Source: Actinomadura sp. NAK00032 (GTDB taxonomy: Bacteria; Actinomycetota; Actinomycetes; Streptosporangiales; Streptosporangiaceae). From it: a DNA stretch of 64,000 nt. This document shows, in pieces, positions 47,979-57,624 of the stretch (position 1 is its first letter; each line of letters starts with the position of its first letter). The stretch lies in contig NZ_CP054932.1 of NCBI RefSeq assembly GCF_013364275.1, forward strand, positions 3,472,001-3,536,000, in the 5' to 3' direction. The notes beneath the pieces were generated by a model that saw only the letters and a program-made list of their open reading frames with translations, ran no database searches and was not told the DNA's origin. Position numbers and translations under genes: made by a program.

Positions 47979-48641
47979 GTGCCGCTCGTCATCGCCATGG
48001 ACGGACCCTCCGGTTCGGGCAAGTCCAGCGCGTCCAAGGGCGTCGCCCGCGCGCTCGGGCTGCGGTACCTGGACACCGGGGCCATGTACCGCGCCATGAC
48101 GTGGTGGATGCTGGACCAGGGCGTGCCCGTGCAGGACGGCGCCGCCGTGGCGGCGCGCGCCGGGGAGCCGGAGATCGTGTCGGGCACGGATCCGGACGCG
48201 CCGGCGATCACGGTGGACGGGGCGGACGTGTCCGGGCCGATCCGCACTCGCGAGGTGACGAACGCGGTCAGCGCGGTCAGCGCCGTCCCGGCGGTCCGTG
48301 CCCGGCTGGTCGAGCTGCAGCGGGAGGCCATCGGGGCCGGCGGCATCGTGGTGGAGGGGCGCGACATCGGCACGGTCGTGGCGCCGGACGCGGCGGTGAA
48401 GGTGTACCTGACGGCCAGCGAGGAGGCGCGGGCCGCGCGCCGGGCGAAGGACCTCGCGGCCGACCCGGGGGCGTCGGTGACGGTGACGCGGGCCGAGCAG
48501 GCGCGGCGGGACCGGCTGGACTCCACCCGGAAGGCGTCGCCGCTGACGAAGGCGGCGGGCGCGCACGAGATCGACTCGACGGAGCTGAGCCTCGCCGAGG
48601 TCATCGAGGCGGTCGTCCGCCTCGCCAAAGAGCATGAGTGA
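47979..48641 (+). CDS. cmk: Cytidylate kinase
   Basis: A 220-residue enzyme that phosphorylates CMP and dCMP. It has the P-loop [46 protein letters not shown] and the lid [28 protein letters not shown]. The GTG at 47979 has a strong purine-rich site 5 nt upstream. It is followed by der, the common cmk-der pair. Confidence 0.95.
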   Translation: MPLVIAMDGPSGSGKSSASKGVARALGLRYLDTGAMYRAMTWWMLDQGVPVQDGAAVAARAGEPEIVSGTDPDAPAITVDGADVSGPIRTREVTNAVSAVSAVPAVRARLVELQREAIGAGGIVVEGRDIGTVVAPDAAVKVYLTASEEARAARRAKDLAADPGASVTVTRAEQARRDRLDSTRKASPLTKAAGAHEIDSTELSLAEVIEAVVRLAKEHE

Positions 48642-48643
48642 GC

Positions 48644-48663
48644 GGGCGGCCTGAGGGCCGCCC
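48644..48663 (+). terminator. Hairpin between cmk and der
   Basis: GGGCGGCC-tgag-GGCCGCCC, a perfect 8-bp stem, starts 2 nt after the cmk stop. It would structure the mRNA just before the der start and argues for der starting at GTG 48677 rather than at the overlapping GTG 48638. Confidence 0.5.
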
Positions 48664-48676
48664 CGGGGACAGGGCA

Positions 48677-50062
48677 GTGAGCGATTACGAGATCGAAACG
48701 GTGGACGTCGTCGAGGACGTCGCCGGGGACGCGGGGCCGGCGCCGGTGGTGGCGGTGGTCGGGCGGCCGAACGTCGGCAAGTCCACCCTCGTCAACCGGA
48801 TCCTCGGCCGCCGCGAGGCCGTCGTGGAGGACGTCCCGGGCGTGACCCGCGACCGGGTCGCCTACGACGCCGCGTGGAGCGGGCGCCGGTTCACCGTCGT
48901 CGACACCGGCGGGTGGCTGCCCGACTCGTCCGGCCTGGCCGCGGCGATCGCGGAGCAGGCGCGGCTGGCGGTCGACCTGGCGGACGTGGTGATGTTCGTG
49001 GTGGACGCGACCGTGGGCGCGACGGACGTGGACGAGGCCGTGGTGGAGATCCTGCGCCGGTCCGGCAAGCCGGTGGTGCTGGTCGCCAACAAGGTCGACG
49101 ACGTGGGCGCCGAGTCGGACGCGGCGCTGCTGTGGTCGCTCGGCATCGGCGAGCCGCACCCGGTGAGCGCGCTGCACGGGCGCGGCAGCGGCGACCTGCT
49201 CGACGCGGTGCTGGCGGCGCTGCCGGAGGAGGCGCCGGCGGAGACGTTCGGCGAGGCGGGCGGACCGCGCCGGATCGCGCTGCTCGGCCGTCCGAACGTG
49301 GGCAAGTCGAGCCTGCTGAACAAGCTGGCGGGGGAGAACCGCGCGGTCGTGGACTCGGTGGCGGGCACGACCCGCGACCCGGTGGACGAGCTGATCGAGC
49401 TGGGCGGCGAGACCTGGCGGTTCATCGACACGGCCGGGATCCGGCGGCGGCACCGGGAGAACCAGGGCGCCGACTTCTACGCGACGCTGCGCACGCAGTC
49501 GGCGCTGGAGCGTGCCGAGGTCGCGGTCGTGCTGGTGGACGCCGACCAGCCGCTGGCCGAGCAGGACCTGCGGATCATCTCGATGGTGGTCGACTCGGGC
49601 CGCTCGCTGGTGATCGCCTACAACAAGTGGGACCTGCTGGACGAGGAGCGCCGCCACTACCTGGAGCGCGAGATCGACCGGCAGCTGCACAACGCGCGCT
49701 GGGCGCCGCGGGTGAACATCTCCGCCAAGACCGGCCGGCACGTGGAGAAGCTGGTGCCGGGCATCGAGACGGCCCTGGCGGGCTGGGAGACGCGGGTCCC
49801 GACGTCGAAGCTGAACCAGTTCTTCGCCGATCTGGTGAACTCGCATCCGCACCCGGTGCGGGGCGGCAAGCAGCCGCGGGTGCTGTTCGCGACGCAGGCG
49901 GGGGTGCGGCCGCCGCGCTTCGTGCTGTTCACCTCCGGGTTCCTGGAGGAGGGCTACCGGCGCTTCATCGAGCGGCGGCTGCGCGAGGAGTTCGGCTTCG
50001 CCGGGACCCCGCTCGACATCACGATGAAGATCCGCGAGAAGCGCGGAAAGAACCGCAGGTAG
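48677..50062 (+). CDS. der: Ribosome biogenesis GTPase Der (EngA)
   Basis: A ~461-residue protein with two GTPase domains in tandem ([18 protein letters not shown] near residue 25 and [18 protein letters not shown] near 200) and a C-terminal KH-like domain. It acts in 50S subunit assembly. Both domains keep NKVD/NKWD specificity motifs. An alternative GTG at 48638 overlaps cmk but would start inside a hairpin. Confidence 0.95.
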   Translation: MSDYEIETVDVVEDVAGDAGPAPVVAVVGRPNVGKSTLVNRILGRREAVVEDVPGVTRDRVAYDAAWSGRRFTVVDTGGWLPDSSGLAAAIAEQARLAVDLADVVMFVVDATVGATDVDEAVVEILRRSGKPVVLVANKVDDVGAESDAALLWSLGIGEPHPVSALHGRGSGDLLDAVLAALPEEAPAETFGEAGGPRRIALLGRPNVGKSSLLNKLAGENRAVVDSVAGTTRDPVDELIELGGETWRFIDTAGIRRRHRENQGADFYATLRTQSALERAEVAVVLVDADQPLAEQDLRIISMVVDSGRSLVIAYNKWDLLDEERRHYLEREIDRQLHNARWAPRVNISAKTGRHVEKLVPGIETALAGWETRVPTSKLNQFFADLVNSHPHPVRGGKQPRVLFATQAGVRPPRFVLFTSGFLEEGYRRFIERRLREEFGFAGTPLDITMKIREKRGKNRR

Positions 50063-50076
50063 CGAAATATTCGGCA

Positions 50077-50113
50077 CGCGGCCCGGCCGGGGATCTTTCC
50101 CGGACGGGCCGCG
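50077..50113 (+). terminator. Terminator after der
   Basis: Outer arms CGCGGCCCG and CGGGCCGCG with an inner CCGGGG..CCCGG stem around GATCTTT, 15 nt after the der stop. Confidence 0.65.
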
Positions 50114-50139
50114 GCATGTCAGGATGCTCCTACGGACGT

Positions 50140-50215
50140 CGAGTAAGTCTTCCATTACTCGGGGATCCGTGCCGGAACTTGGTGGACGTCCGGGGGGACC
50201 TGGGTCCCCCCGGAC
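50140..50215 (+). promoter_or_regulatory. Structured leader with two hairpins before the small membrane protein
   Basis: CGAGTAA-gtcttcca-TTACTCG (50140-50161) is followed by a 13-bp perfect stem GTCCGGGGGGACC-tg-GGTCCCCCCGGAC (50188-50215), then 26 nt to GTG 50242. The order stem, strong GC stem, start codon suggests a regulatory leader or a separate small RNA with its terminator. Confidence 0.45.
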
Positions 50216-50241
50216 ATCAGGGCGCGGTCGAGGGGTGCGAC

Positions 50242-50448
50242 GTGAAGCTCTTGCTGCTCATCTCCGTTGCCGTCGCGTGCGTGGCGCTCAGCTTCGCCTG
50301 GCGGGAGCCGTGGATCGGCGGCGTCGGGCTGCTGATCGCCTTCGTGGCGATGTTCACCGACCGCGACGACGTGCGGACGGACGACGAGCGCGGGAGCTAC
50401 GAGACCACCAAGGCGGTCCGCAACATGCGCAGCCGCGACCGCCACTAG
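50242..50448 (+). CDS. Small two-helix membrane protein
   Basis: A 68-residue protein: two hydrophobic segments (LLLLISVAVACVALSFAW and WIGGVGLLIAFVAMF) and a charged C-terminal tail (DRDDVRTDDERGSYETTKAVRNMRSRDRH). No family is recognised. The GTG has a weak GAGGGG upstream. Its stop overlaps that of the convergent membrane protein gene. Confidence 0.6.
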   Translation: MKLLLLISVAVACVALSFAWREPWIGGVGLLIAFVAMFTDRDDVRTDDERGSYETTKAVRNMRSRDRH

Positions 50449-51071
50449 CGTTCGTAGCGCCGCTCGCCCGCGACGGGCTGGTCGTGGCCGGGCTGCGGCT
50501 GCTGCGGCACGCGTCCGGTCTGGTTGTCGCGCGCGTAGCGGCCGTGCGCGATGGGCTGCGTGGCGGTCGCCCCGCCCGCGGCGCCGGCGCCGGCCCCGCC
50601 TGCCGTCCGCGCCGCCTCCCGCGCGCCGAGGACGGCGAACCGCCCGAGCGCGAGCGCGGCGAAGAACACGATGACCACGCCGAGCCCGGTGAAGCCGGCG
50701 AGCTGCTCGGCGACGATCTGGCCCCGGCCGGTGCCGAGCGGGGTGCCGATGCCCGTGACGTCCCACAGCCTGGCGAGCAGCGGGCCGACGGCGAACCAGG
50801 CGCCGCCGAGCACGGCCAGCCAGCCGCCGAACATCGCGACCGCGCGGTTGGCGCTGAAGAGCAGGATGAGCCCGCCGAGGACGGTCGCGGCCGCCGGGGC
50901 GATGCTCAGGACAAGTCTGTCGGTGGTGTAGACCCAGGTGTCGTCCGGTGCGAAGCCGAAGCCGAAATAGGGGCCGGCGAAGGGCAGCAGGCCGCCCCAC
51001 AGCCCCAGCAGGATCAGCATGACGCCGCTGAGGACGCCCCGGGTGCGAGGTGCTCGCATGATCCCAGTCAT
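50445..51071 (-). CDS. Four-helix membrane protein with disordered tail
   Basis: A ~208-residue protein with about four transmembrane helices (residues ~12-140) and a Gly/Ala/Gln-rich C-terminal tail. The ATG at 51071 was chosen because a perfect AGGAGG site (51079-51084) lies 7 nt upstream; a GTG at 51116 is in frame but lacks a site. No function can be assigned. Confidence 0.65.
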   Translation of the reverse strand: MTGIMRAPRTRGVLSGVMLILLGLWGGLLPFAGPYFGFGFAPDDTWVYTTDRLVLSIAPAAATVLGGLILLFSANRAVAMFGGWLAVLGGAWFAVGPLLARLWDVTGIGTPLGTGRGQIVAEQLAGFTGLGVVIVFFAALALGRFAVLGAREAARTAGGAGAGAAGGATATQPIAHGRYARDNQTGRVPQQPQPGHDQPVAGERRYER

Positions 51072-51184
51072 GATCATTCCTCCTGACCGGGCGTGTCCGG
51101 ATTCTGTTTGAGTCACCGTTTACCCGGTGCGGGGCGGCCCACACGGCTCTAAGACCCATACATGGCCAATAAGGGAGCATTTCC

Positions 51185-52315
51185 ATGGAAAGCGGCATTG
51201 TGGTCGTCTACGCGCGGGAGGAGCCGCCGGACCGGTGGGACGCCGCCGTCTTCCTCGCCGGGCCCACGCCCCGCTCGCCCGGCGTCCCGTCCTGGCGGCC
51301 GGGCGCGGTCGCCGAGCTGCGCCGCCGGTGGCGGGCACCGGGGCGGCTCGCGGTGTTCGTCCCGGAGGACCGGCACGGCCGCTACCCCGACTACGGCGGG
51401 CAGGTGGAGTGGGAGGAGCGCTGCCTGCACCTGTCCGACGAGGTGCTCTTCTGGGTGCCGCGCGACCCGGCCACCATGCCCGCGCTCACCACGAACGTCG
51501 AATGGGGGATGTGGCACGACAGCGGCCGCGTGGTGTTCGGCGCGCCGCCTGAGGCGCCGGGGAACCGCTACCTGCTGCACTACGCCGCCAAGTTCGGGGT
51601 GCCCGCGGCGACGGACCTGGGCGGGACGGTGGCGGCGGCGCTCGACCGGATCGGCGCGGGCGCGCCCCGGGCCGGCGGCGAGCGCGAGGTGCCGCTGCTG
51701 CTGTGGCGCGACGAGGCGTTCCAGTCCTGGTACGCGGGGCAGCGGGGCGCGGGCAACGTGCTGCTCGGCGCGCGGGTGGTGTTCCGGTTCGGCGTGTGCT
51801 GGGGCCTGCACGTCCGGATGCGCGTCACCGCCGAGGACCGGGTGAAGGACAACGAGGTCGTCATCGGGCGCCCGGACGTCTCCGTCGTCGTCCTGTACCG
51901 GCGCGGCGCGACGCTCGACGAGACCGAGGTGGTGCTCGTCCGGGAGTTCCGCGGCCCCTGCGCGGCCGGGTTCGTCCACGAGGCGCCGGGCGGGTCCGGC
52001 GCGGGCGGGCCGGTGCGGACGGCGCTGGCCGAGGTCGCGGAGGAGACGGGGCTGGCGCTGGCACCGGAGCGGCTGCGCGCCCACGGGGCGCGGCAGGTGA
52101 ACGCGACGCTGTCGGCGCACCGCGCGCACCTGTTCTCCGCCGAGGTGACCGCGGACGAGCTGGAGCGGCTCCGGGAGTCCGGCCCGCACGGGATCGCGGC
52201 GGACGGGGAGCGCACCTACGTGGAGGTCGCCACGTACGGGCGGCTCCGGCGGGAACCGCCGGTCGACTGGGCGAACCTCGGAATGATCACCGAGGCCCTG
52301 CTGGACGGCCGCTGA
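51185..52315 (+). CDS. Nucleoside 2-deoxyribosyltransferase-like / NUDIX fusion
   Basis: A 376-residue fusion. Residues ~20-150 (AAVFLAGPTPRSPGVPSWRPGA..LAVFVPEDR..VEWEERCLHLSDEVLFWVPRD..LTTNVEWG) match the deoxyribosyltransferase-like fold, including the D/E-rich active-site region. Residues ~225-370 form a NUDIX domain with box GG-x-GAGGPVRTALAEVAEETGLAL, in which the spacing is unusual. It may cleave and sanitise a nucleotide, or act on NAD-related molecules. An AAGGGAGC site precedes the ATG. Confidence 0.82.
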   Translation: MESGIVVVYAREEPPDRWDAAVFLAGPTPRSPGVPSWRPGAVAELRRRWRAPGRLAVFVPEDRHGRYPDYGGQVEWEERCLHLSDEVLFWVPRDPATMPALTTNVEWGMWHDSGRVVFGAPPEAPGNRYLLHYAAKFGVPAATDLGGTVAAALDRIGAGAPRAGGEREVPLLLWRDEAFQSWYAGQRGAGNVLLGARVVFRFGVCWGLHVRMRVTAEDRVKDNEVVIGRPDVSVVVLYRRGATLDETEVVLVREFRGPCAAGFVHEAPGGSGAGGPVRTALAEVAEETGLALAPERLRAHGARQVNATLSAHRAHLFSAEVTADELERLRESGPHGIAADGERTYVEVATYGRLRREPPVDWANLGMITEALLDGR

Positions 52316-52391
52316 CCGCAGATGCGAGCCATAAAAGGCGATACAGGCCGCATCATCCGGACGTATGGCGTCCTTCCCCTCGTATCTGCGG
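52316..52391. promoter_or_regulatory. Separated inverted repeat in the molybdate operon promoter
   Basis: CCGCAGATGCGAG (52316-52328) and CTCGTATCTGCGG (52379-52391) pair at 12 of 13 positions, 50 nt apart, ending 5 nt before the -10-like TAAGCT (52397-52402). The spacing allows two operator half-sites joined by looping. Confidence 0.5.
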
Positions 52392-52408
52392 TTGGCTAAG
52401 CTGCGCCC

Positions 52409-52822
52409 GTGACCACGTTCAGGATCAGCGAGGCGGCGGCGCTGCTCGGCGTCAGCGCGGACACGGTCCGCCGCTGGGTGGACGGCGGGCGGCTCCCCGC
52501 CTCCCGGGACGAGCACGGCCACCGGCGCGTGCCGGGCGCCGAGCTGGCCGCCTTCGTGCGGGACCAGGCGCGCGGGGCCGCGCCGCCCGACCAGCCGGAG
52601 CGGTTCTCCTCGGCCCGCAACCGGTTGCGGGGGATCGTCACCGACGTCGTCCGGGACGGCGTGATGGCGCAGGTGGAGATCCAGGCGGGCCCGTTCCGGG
52701 TCGTGTCGCTGATGAGCCGCGAGGCCGCCGACGACCTCGGCCTCCGGGTCGGCGTGGTCGCCGAGGCGGTGGTGAAGTCGACCAACGTCGTGGTCGAGGT
52801 CGCGGAACCGGGAGCATCATGA
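52409..52822 (+). CDS. HTH plus molybdate-binding (TOBE) protein
   Basis: A 137-residue protein: an excisionase/MerR-type helix-turn-helix (ISEAAALLGVSADTVRRWVDGGRLPASRDEHGHRRV) and a C-terminal TOBE (molbindin) domain from ~residue 68 (ARNRLRGIVTDVVRDGVMAQVEIQAGPFRVVSLMSREAADDLGLRVG). Such proteins sense molybdate or tungstate. It heads modABC with ATGA coupling, so it likely regulates its own operon. TAAGCT ends 6 nt before the GTG (leaderless). Confidence 0.87.
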   Translation: MTTFRISEAAALLGVSADTVRRWVDGGRLPASRDEHGHRRVPGAELAAFVRDQARGAAPPDQPERFSSARNRLRGIVTDVVRDGVMAQVEIQAGPFRVVSLMSREAADDLGLRVGVVAEAVVKSTNVVVEVAEPGAS

Positions 52823-53601
52823 TCAAGAAGGCGCTGCCGGCCGCGGCCCTCCTGCTCGTGGCCCTGGCGGGCTGCGGGGACGTCGAGGAGGGCCCGTCCG
52901 GGACGGGCGGCGGCGGGAAGGGCGGCGGCGGAACGCTGACGGTCTTCGCGGCGGCCTCGCTGACCGAGGCGTTCACCGCGCTCGGCAAGGAGTTCGAGTC
53001 GGCGCACCGGGGCGCGACGGTGCGGTTCAACTTCGGCGGCAGTTCGACGCTCGCGCAGCAGATCACGCAGGGCGCGCCGGCGGACGTGTTCGCGTCCGCG
53101 AACCCGGCCACGATGAAGACGGTCACCGACGCCGGCGACGCCGCCGGGACGCCCCGGGTCTTCACCCGCAACCGCCTGGTCATCGCCGTCCCCGCGGACA
53201 ACCCCGGCAAGGTGGCCGCGGTCGGCGACCTGGCGGAGCCGGGGCTGAAGGTCGTCCTGTGCGCCGTGCAGGTGCCGTGCGGGTCCGCCGCGAAGACCGC
53301 GCTCGGCGCCGCCGGGGTCGAGGTGCGGCCGGTGTCGCGGGAGAAGGACGTCAAGGCCGTCCTCACCAAGGTCGGGCTGGGCGAGGCCGACGCCGGGCTC
53401 GTCTACCGCACCGACGCCAGGGCCGCGGGCGGCAGGGTCCGGGCCATCGAGTTCGCGGAGGCGGCGAGGGCCGTCAACGACTACCCGATCGCCGAGGTCG
53501 CCGAGGCCCCGAACGCCGCCCTCGCCAAGGAGTTCATCGCGCTCGTGCTCGGGGAGCGGGGGCGGGCGGCACTGGCCGGGGCGGGCTTCGAGGCGCCGTG
53601 A
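52819..53601 (+). CDS. modA: Molybdate-binding lipoprotein
   Basis: A 260-residue substrate-binding protein for molybdate or tungstate. Signal with lipobox LVALAGCGD, a Gly-rich linker, then the ModA-type LTVFAAASLTEAFTALGKEFE, FNFGGSSTLAQQI and PADVFASANPATM, which hold the oxyanion-binding serines. It ends with GTGA overlap with modB. Confidence 0.94.
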   Translation: MIKKALPAAALLLVALAGCGDVEEGPSGTGGGGKGGGGTLTVFAAASLTEAFTALGKEFESAHRGATVRFNFGGSSTLAQQITQGAPADVFASANPATMKTVTDAGDAAGTPRVFTRNRLVIAVPADNPGKVAAVGDLAEPGLKVVLCAVQVPCGSAAKTALGAAGVEVRPVSREKDVKAVLTKVGLGEADAGLVYRTDARAAGGRVRAIEFAEAARAVNDYPIAEVAEAPNAALAKEFIALVLGERGRAALAGAGFEAP

Positions 53602-54410
53602 GGCCGGTGGGGGAGGCCGACCGGCCGCCGGGCAGGCCGCCGTGGGTCCTGCTGCTGCCCGCGCTCGCCGGGCTGGCGTTCCTGGTGCTGCCGCTGCTCG
53701 GGCTGCTCGTCCGGGCGCCGTGGTCGACGCTCGGCACCCGGCTCGCCGAGCCCCAGGTGCTGGACGCGCTGCGCCTGTCGCTGCTCAGCGCCACCCTCGC
53801 CACCTGCCTGTGCGTGCTGCTCGGGGTCCCGCTGGCCTGGACGCTGGCCCGCGTCCGGTTCCCCGGCGTCCGGCTCGTCCGGGCGCTGGTGACGGTCCCG
53901 CTGGTGCTGCCGCCGGTCGTCGGCGGCGTCGCGCTGCTGCTCGTCCTCGGGCGGCGCGGGCTGGTCGGCGGCTGGCTGGACGAGGCGTTCGGGATCACGT
54001 TCCCGTTCACCACCGCGGGCGTCGTGCTGGCCGAGACGTTCGTCGCGATGCCGTTCCTGGTGATCAGCGTGGAGGGCGCGCTGCGCGCCGCCGACCTGCG
54101 CTACGAGGAGGCCGCCGCCACGCTCGGCGCCGGCCGCTGGACGGTGTTCCGCCGGGTCACCCTGCCGCTCGTCGCGCCCGGCGTGGCGGCGGGCGCGGTG
54201 CTGTGCTGGGCGCGGGCGCTGGGGGAGTTCGGCGCGACGATCACCTTCGCGGGCAACTTCCCGGGCCGGACGCAGACGATGCCGCTCGCGGTCTACCTGG
54301 CGCTGGAGACCGACCCGCAGGCCGCGATCGTGCTCAGCCTCGTCCTGCTGGCGGTGTCGGTGATCGTCCTGGCGGCGCTGCGGGACCGCTGGGTGGGGAG
54401 CGCCACATGA
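53598..54410 (+). CDS. modB: Molybdate ABC transporter permease
   Basis: A 270-residue permease with five or six helices. The loop contacting ModC is EEAAATLGAGRWTVFRRVTLPLVAPG, followed by ARALGEFGATITFAGNFPGRTQTMPLAVY, characteristic of ModB. Coupled by GTGA to modA and ATGA to modC. Confidence 0.94.
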   Translation: MRPVGEADRPPGRPPWVLLLPALAGLAFLVLPLLGLLVRAPWSTLGTRLAEPQVLDALRLSLLSATLATCLCVLLGVPLAWTLARVRFPGVRLVRALVTVPLVLPPVVGGVALLLVLGRRGLVGGWLDEAFGITFPFTTAGVVLAETFVAMPFLVISVEGALRAADLRYEEAAATLGAGRWTVFRRVTLPLVAPGVAAGAVLCWARALGEFGATITFAGNFPGRTQTMPLAVYLALETDPQAAIVLSLVLLAVSVIVLAALRDRWVGSAT

Positions 54411-55501
54411 GCGAAGCGGACCGGGGGGTGCGGGGGGCCGTCCCCCCTCGGCGGGCGGCGGCGGGGCTGGACGCGCGGCTCGTGGTGCGCCGGGCGGCGT
54501 TCGACCTCGACCTGCCGCTCGCCGCCGCGCCGGGCGAGGTCGTGGCGCTGCTCGGCCCGAACGGCGCCGGGAAGAGCACCGCGCTGCGCGCGCTGGCCGG
54601 GCTCGTCCCGATGGCGGACGGCCACGTCCGCGTGGACGGCGAGGACCTGCGCCCGCTGCCCCCGGACCGCCGCCGCATCGGCATGGTCTTCCAGGACTAC
54701 CTGCTGTTCCCGCACCTCAGCGTGCTGGAGAACGTCGCGTTCGGGCCGCGCTGCCGGGGCCTGACCCGCCGCGCCGCGCGCCGCGCCGCCGCCGGCTGGC
54801 TGGAGCGGGTGGGGCTGGCTGAGTACGCCCAGGCGCGCCCGCGCACGCTGTCGGGCGGGCAGGCGCAGCGGGTCGCGCTCGCCCGCGCGCTGGCCGTCGA
54901 CCCGGGCCTGCTCCTGCTGGACGAGCCGCTCGCCGCCCTGGACGCCCACACGCGGCTGGAGATCCGGGCCGCGCTGCGCCGCCACCTGGCGGGGTTCGCG
55001 GGCGCGGCGGTGCTCGTCACCCACGACCCGCTGGACGCGATGGTGCTGGCCGACCGCATCGCGGTGGTCGAGGACGGGCGGCTCGTCCAGGAGGGCGCGC
55101 CCGCGGACGTCGCGCGCCGTCCCCGCACCGACTACGTGGCCCGGCTCGTCGGGCTGAACCTGTACCGGGGGCGGGCCGAGGGCGGGACCGTCGCGATCGG
55201 CGACGGCGGCGCCACCCTGGACACGGTGGACTCACCCGGCGGTGAGGTCTTCGTCGCCTTCGCGCCGTCCGCGGTGGCGCTGTACCGGACGCGCCCGGAC
55301 GGCAGCCCCCGCAACCTGTGGCGCGCCCGCGTGGCCGCGGTCGAACGGCACGGGGACCGGGTCAGGGTGCGCCTGTCCGGGCCGCCTTTCGACGCCGTCG
55401 CGGACGTGACTCCGGCCGCCGTCGCGGAACTCGAATTGTCGGAGGGCACCGCGGTGTGGGCCGCCGTCAAGGCCACCGAGACCCACGTTTACCCAGCTTG
55501 A
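54407..55501 (+). CDS. modC: Molybdate ABC transporter ATP-binding protein
   Basis: A 364-residue ATPase. Walker A GPNGAGKST, Q-loop VFQDYLLFPHLSV, signature LSGGQAQR, Walker B LLLLDEPLAALD, then a C-terminal TOBE domain (about residues 295-360) that can bind oxyanion for inhibition. Last gene of the operon. Confidence 0.94.
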   Translation: MSEADRGVRGAVPPRRAAAGLDARLVVRRAAFDLDLPLAAAPGEVVALLGPNGAGKSTALRALAGLVPMADGHVRVDGEDLRPLPPDRRRIGMVFQDYLLFPHLSVLENVAFGPRCRGLTRRAARRAAAGWLERVGLAEYAQARPRTLSGGQAQRVALARALAVDPGLLLLDEPLAALDAHTRLEIRAALRRHLAGFAGAAVLVTHDPLDAMVLADRIAVVEDGRLVQEGAPADVARRPRTDYVARLVGLNLYRGRAEGGTVAIGDGGATLDTVDSPGGEVFVAFAPSAVALYRTRPDGSPRNLWRARVAAVERHGDRVRVRLSGPPFDAVADVTPAAVAELELSEGTAVWAAVKATETHVYPA

Positions 55502-55600
55502 GGCGGCCCGCGCGGAGGTTCGGCGAGGTGGCGGGCATCACGCCCGGTTCCGCGTGAGAACAATCACAAAGCGGGCATAGCCCCAGAAAAGCGGACGGGA

Positions 55601-55614
55601 TTGGTCCAGACCAA
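55601..55614. promoter_or_regulatory. dre-like site TTGGTCCAGACCAA upstream of pckG
   Basis: A 6-bp inverted repeat with CA in the centre. It contains TGGTCCAGACCA, one base from the DasR/GntR-type dre core TGGTCTAGACCA as I recall it. It lies 65 bp before the pckG start. Confidence 0.5.
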
Positions 55615-55678
55615 ATGGCAAAAACGTCGGGTCTTGTTCATCATGCAAAGATCCTGCGAACAGCTGAAGGAGTAGCCC

Positions 55679-57496
55679 GTGTCCATCCAGGTCCCCGGCC
55701 TCGACCAGGCCCCAACCGGCCACACCGAACTGATTGAGTGGGTGCGCGGGATCGCCGAGCTGACCAGGCCGGACCGCGTCGAGTGGTGCGACGGTTCGGA
55801 CGAGGAGTGGGAGCGGCTCACCGGCCTCCTCGTCGACCAGGGCACGCTGACCCGCCTCGACCCGGCCAAACGGCCGAACAGCTTCCACGCCGCGTCCGAC
55901 CCCACCGATGTCGCCCGCGTCGAGGACCGCACGTTCATCTGCTCCGAGAAGCAGGAGGACGCCGGTCCCACCAACAACTGGATCGCGCCCGCCGAGATGA
56001 AGGAGACCCTGAACGGGCTCTTCGAGGGCTGCATGAAGGGCCGCACCATGTACGTGGTGCCCTTCTGCATGGGCCCGCTCGGCGGCACCATCTCCCAGCT
56101 CGGCGTCGAGATCACCGACTCCGCCTACGTCGCCGTCTCGATGAAGGTCATGACGCGGATGGGCGCGGGCGCGCTGCGGCTCATCGAGGAGCGCGGCTCC
56201 TTCGTCAAGGCCGTCCACTCGGTCGGCGCGCCGCTGGAGCCCGGCCAGGCGGACGTCAAGTGGCCCTGCAGCTCCACCAAGTACATCACCCACTTCCCCG
56301 AGACCCGGGAGATCTGGTCGTACGGGTCCGGCTACGGCGGCAACGCCCTGCTGGGCAAGAAGTGCTACGCGCTGCGCATCGCCTCCACGATGGCCCGCGA
56401 CGAGGGCTGGATGGCCGAGCACATGCTCGTCCTGAAGCTGACCCCGCCCGCCGGCGAGACCCGCTACGTCGCCGCCGCGTTCCCGTCGGCGTGCGGCAAG
56501 ACCAACCTCGCCATGCTGGAGCCGACCATCCCGGGCTGGAAGGTCGAGACCATCGGCGACGACATCGCCTGGATGCGGTTCGGCGACGACGGCCGGCTCT
56601 ACGCGATCAACCCGGAGGCCGGGTTCTTCGGCGTCGCGCCCGGCACCGGCGAGAGCACCAACGCCAACGCCGTGAAGACCCTGTGGGGCAACAGCATCTT
56701 CACCAACGTCGCGCTCACCGACGACGGCGACGTGTGGTGGGAGGGCCTCACCGACGAGCCGCCCGCGCACCTGACCGACTGGAAGGGCAACGACTGGACG
56801 CCGGAGTCCGAGACCCCGGCCGCCCACCCGAACGCCCGCTTCACCACCCCGGCCGGGCAGTGCCCGATCATCGCCGACGAGTGGGAGGACCCGAAGGGCG
56901 TCCCGATCTCGGCGATCCTGTTCGGCGGCCGCCGCGCCTCCGCCGTCCCGCTCGTCACCGAGTCCTTCGACTGGCAGCAGGGCGTGTTCCTCGGCGCCAA
57001 CATCGCGTCCGAGAAGACCGCCGCCGCCGAGGGCGCCGTCGGCGAGTTGCGCCGCGACCCGTTCGCGATGCTGCCGTTCTGCGGCTACAACATGGGCGAC
57101 TACTTCGGCCACTGGCTCGACATCGGCAAGGCCACCGACCCGGAGAAGCTGCCCCGCATCTACTACGTCAACTGGTTCCGCAAGAACGCCGACGGCAAGT
57201 TCATCTGGCCGGGCTTCGGCGAGAACAGCCGCGTGCTGAAGTGGATCGTCGAGCGGCTCAACGGCAAGGCCGACGCCGCCAAGTCCCCGATCGGCCACCT
57301 GCCGACCAGGGAGGCGCTCGACACCGACGGCCTCACCATCGGCGACGCCGACCTGGAGACGCTCCTGACGGTCGACACCGAGGTGTGGAAGCAGGAGGCC
57401 GCGCTCGTACCGGAGTTCTTCGAGAAGTTCGGCGACCACCTGCCGCAGCCGCTGTGGGACGAGTACAACGACCTGGTGCGCCGCCTGGAGCACTGA
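55679..57496 (+). CDS. pckG: Phosphoenolpyruvate carboxykinase (GTP)
   Basis: A 605-residue gluconeogenic enzyme converting oxaloacetate and GTP to PEP. The GTP-type motifs are [15 protein letters not shown] (P-loop with the hyperreactive Cys), [24 protein letters not shown] and [14 protein letters not shown]. The GTG at 55679 has AAGGAG 7 nt upstream. The AT-rich promoter region (55560-55678) carries a dre-like dyad, which suggests control by a GntR-type sugar sensor. Confidence 0.96.
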   Translation: MSIQVPGLDQAPTGHTELIEWVRGIAELTRPDRVEWCDGSDEEWERLTGLLVDQGTLTRLDPAKRPNSFHAASDPTDVARVEDRTFICSEKQEDAGPTNNWIAPAEMKETLNGLFEGCMKGRTMYVVPFCMGPLGGTISQLGVEITDSAYVAVSMKVMTRMGAGALRLIEERGSFVKAVHSVGAPLEPGQADVKWPCSSTKYITHFPETREIWSYGSGYGGNALLGKKCYALRIASTMARDEGWMAEHMLVLKLTPPAGETRYVAAAFPSACGKTNLAMLEPTIPGWKVETIGDDIAWMRFGDDGRLYAINPEAGFFGVAPGTGESTNANAVKTLWGNSIFTNVALTDDGDVWWEGLTDEPPAHLTDWKGNDWTPESETPAAHPNARFTTPAGQCPIIADEWEDPKGVPISAILFGGRRASAVPLVTESFDWQQGVFLGANIASEKTAAAEGAVGELRRDPFAMLPFCGYNMGDYFGHWLDIGKATDPEKLPRIYYVNWFRKNADGKFIWPGFGENSRVLKWIVERLNGKADAAKSPIGHLPTREALDTDGLTIGDADLETLLTVDTEVWKQEAALVPEFFEKFGDHLPQPLWDEYNDLVRRLEH

Positions 57497-57525
57497 CCCG
57501 CAGGACGCCGCACGCGTGACACCCG

Positions 57526-57561
57526 GGCCGGTCGCGGACTTTACGCAGTCCGCGACCGGCC
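57526..57561 (+). terminator. Terminator after pckG
   Basis: Perfect 15-bp arms (57526-57540, 57547-57561) with a TTACGC loop, 29 nt after the stop. Confidence 0.8.
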
Positions 57562-57624
57562 TTGGCGCTGTTCGGACCGCGCACGGGCTAGCACTGGGAG
57601 AAGTTCCGACCCGGGAGGCCCCGC

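Noticed and set aside
50188..50215. Possible 6C-type small RNA
   Set aside because: The C-run lies in the stem rather than in hairpin loops as in 6C RNAs; kept only as a structured leader.
57580..57605. CIRCE-like half site (CTAGCACTG) before the HdeD gene
   Set aside because: The second half of the CIRCE repeat (GAGTGCTAA) is absent, so a HrcA operator is not supported.
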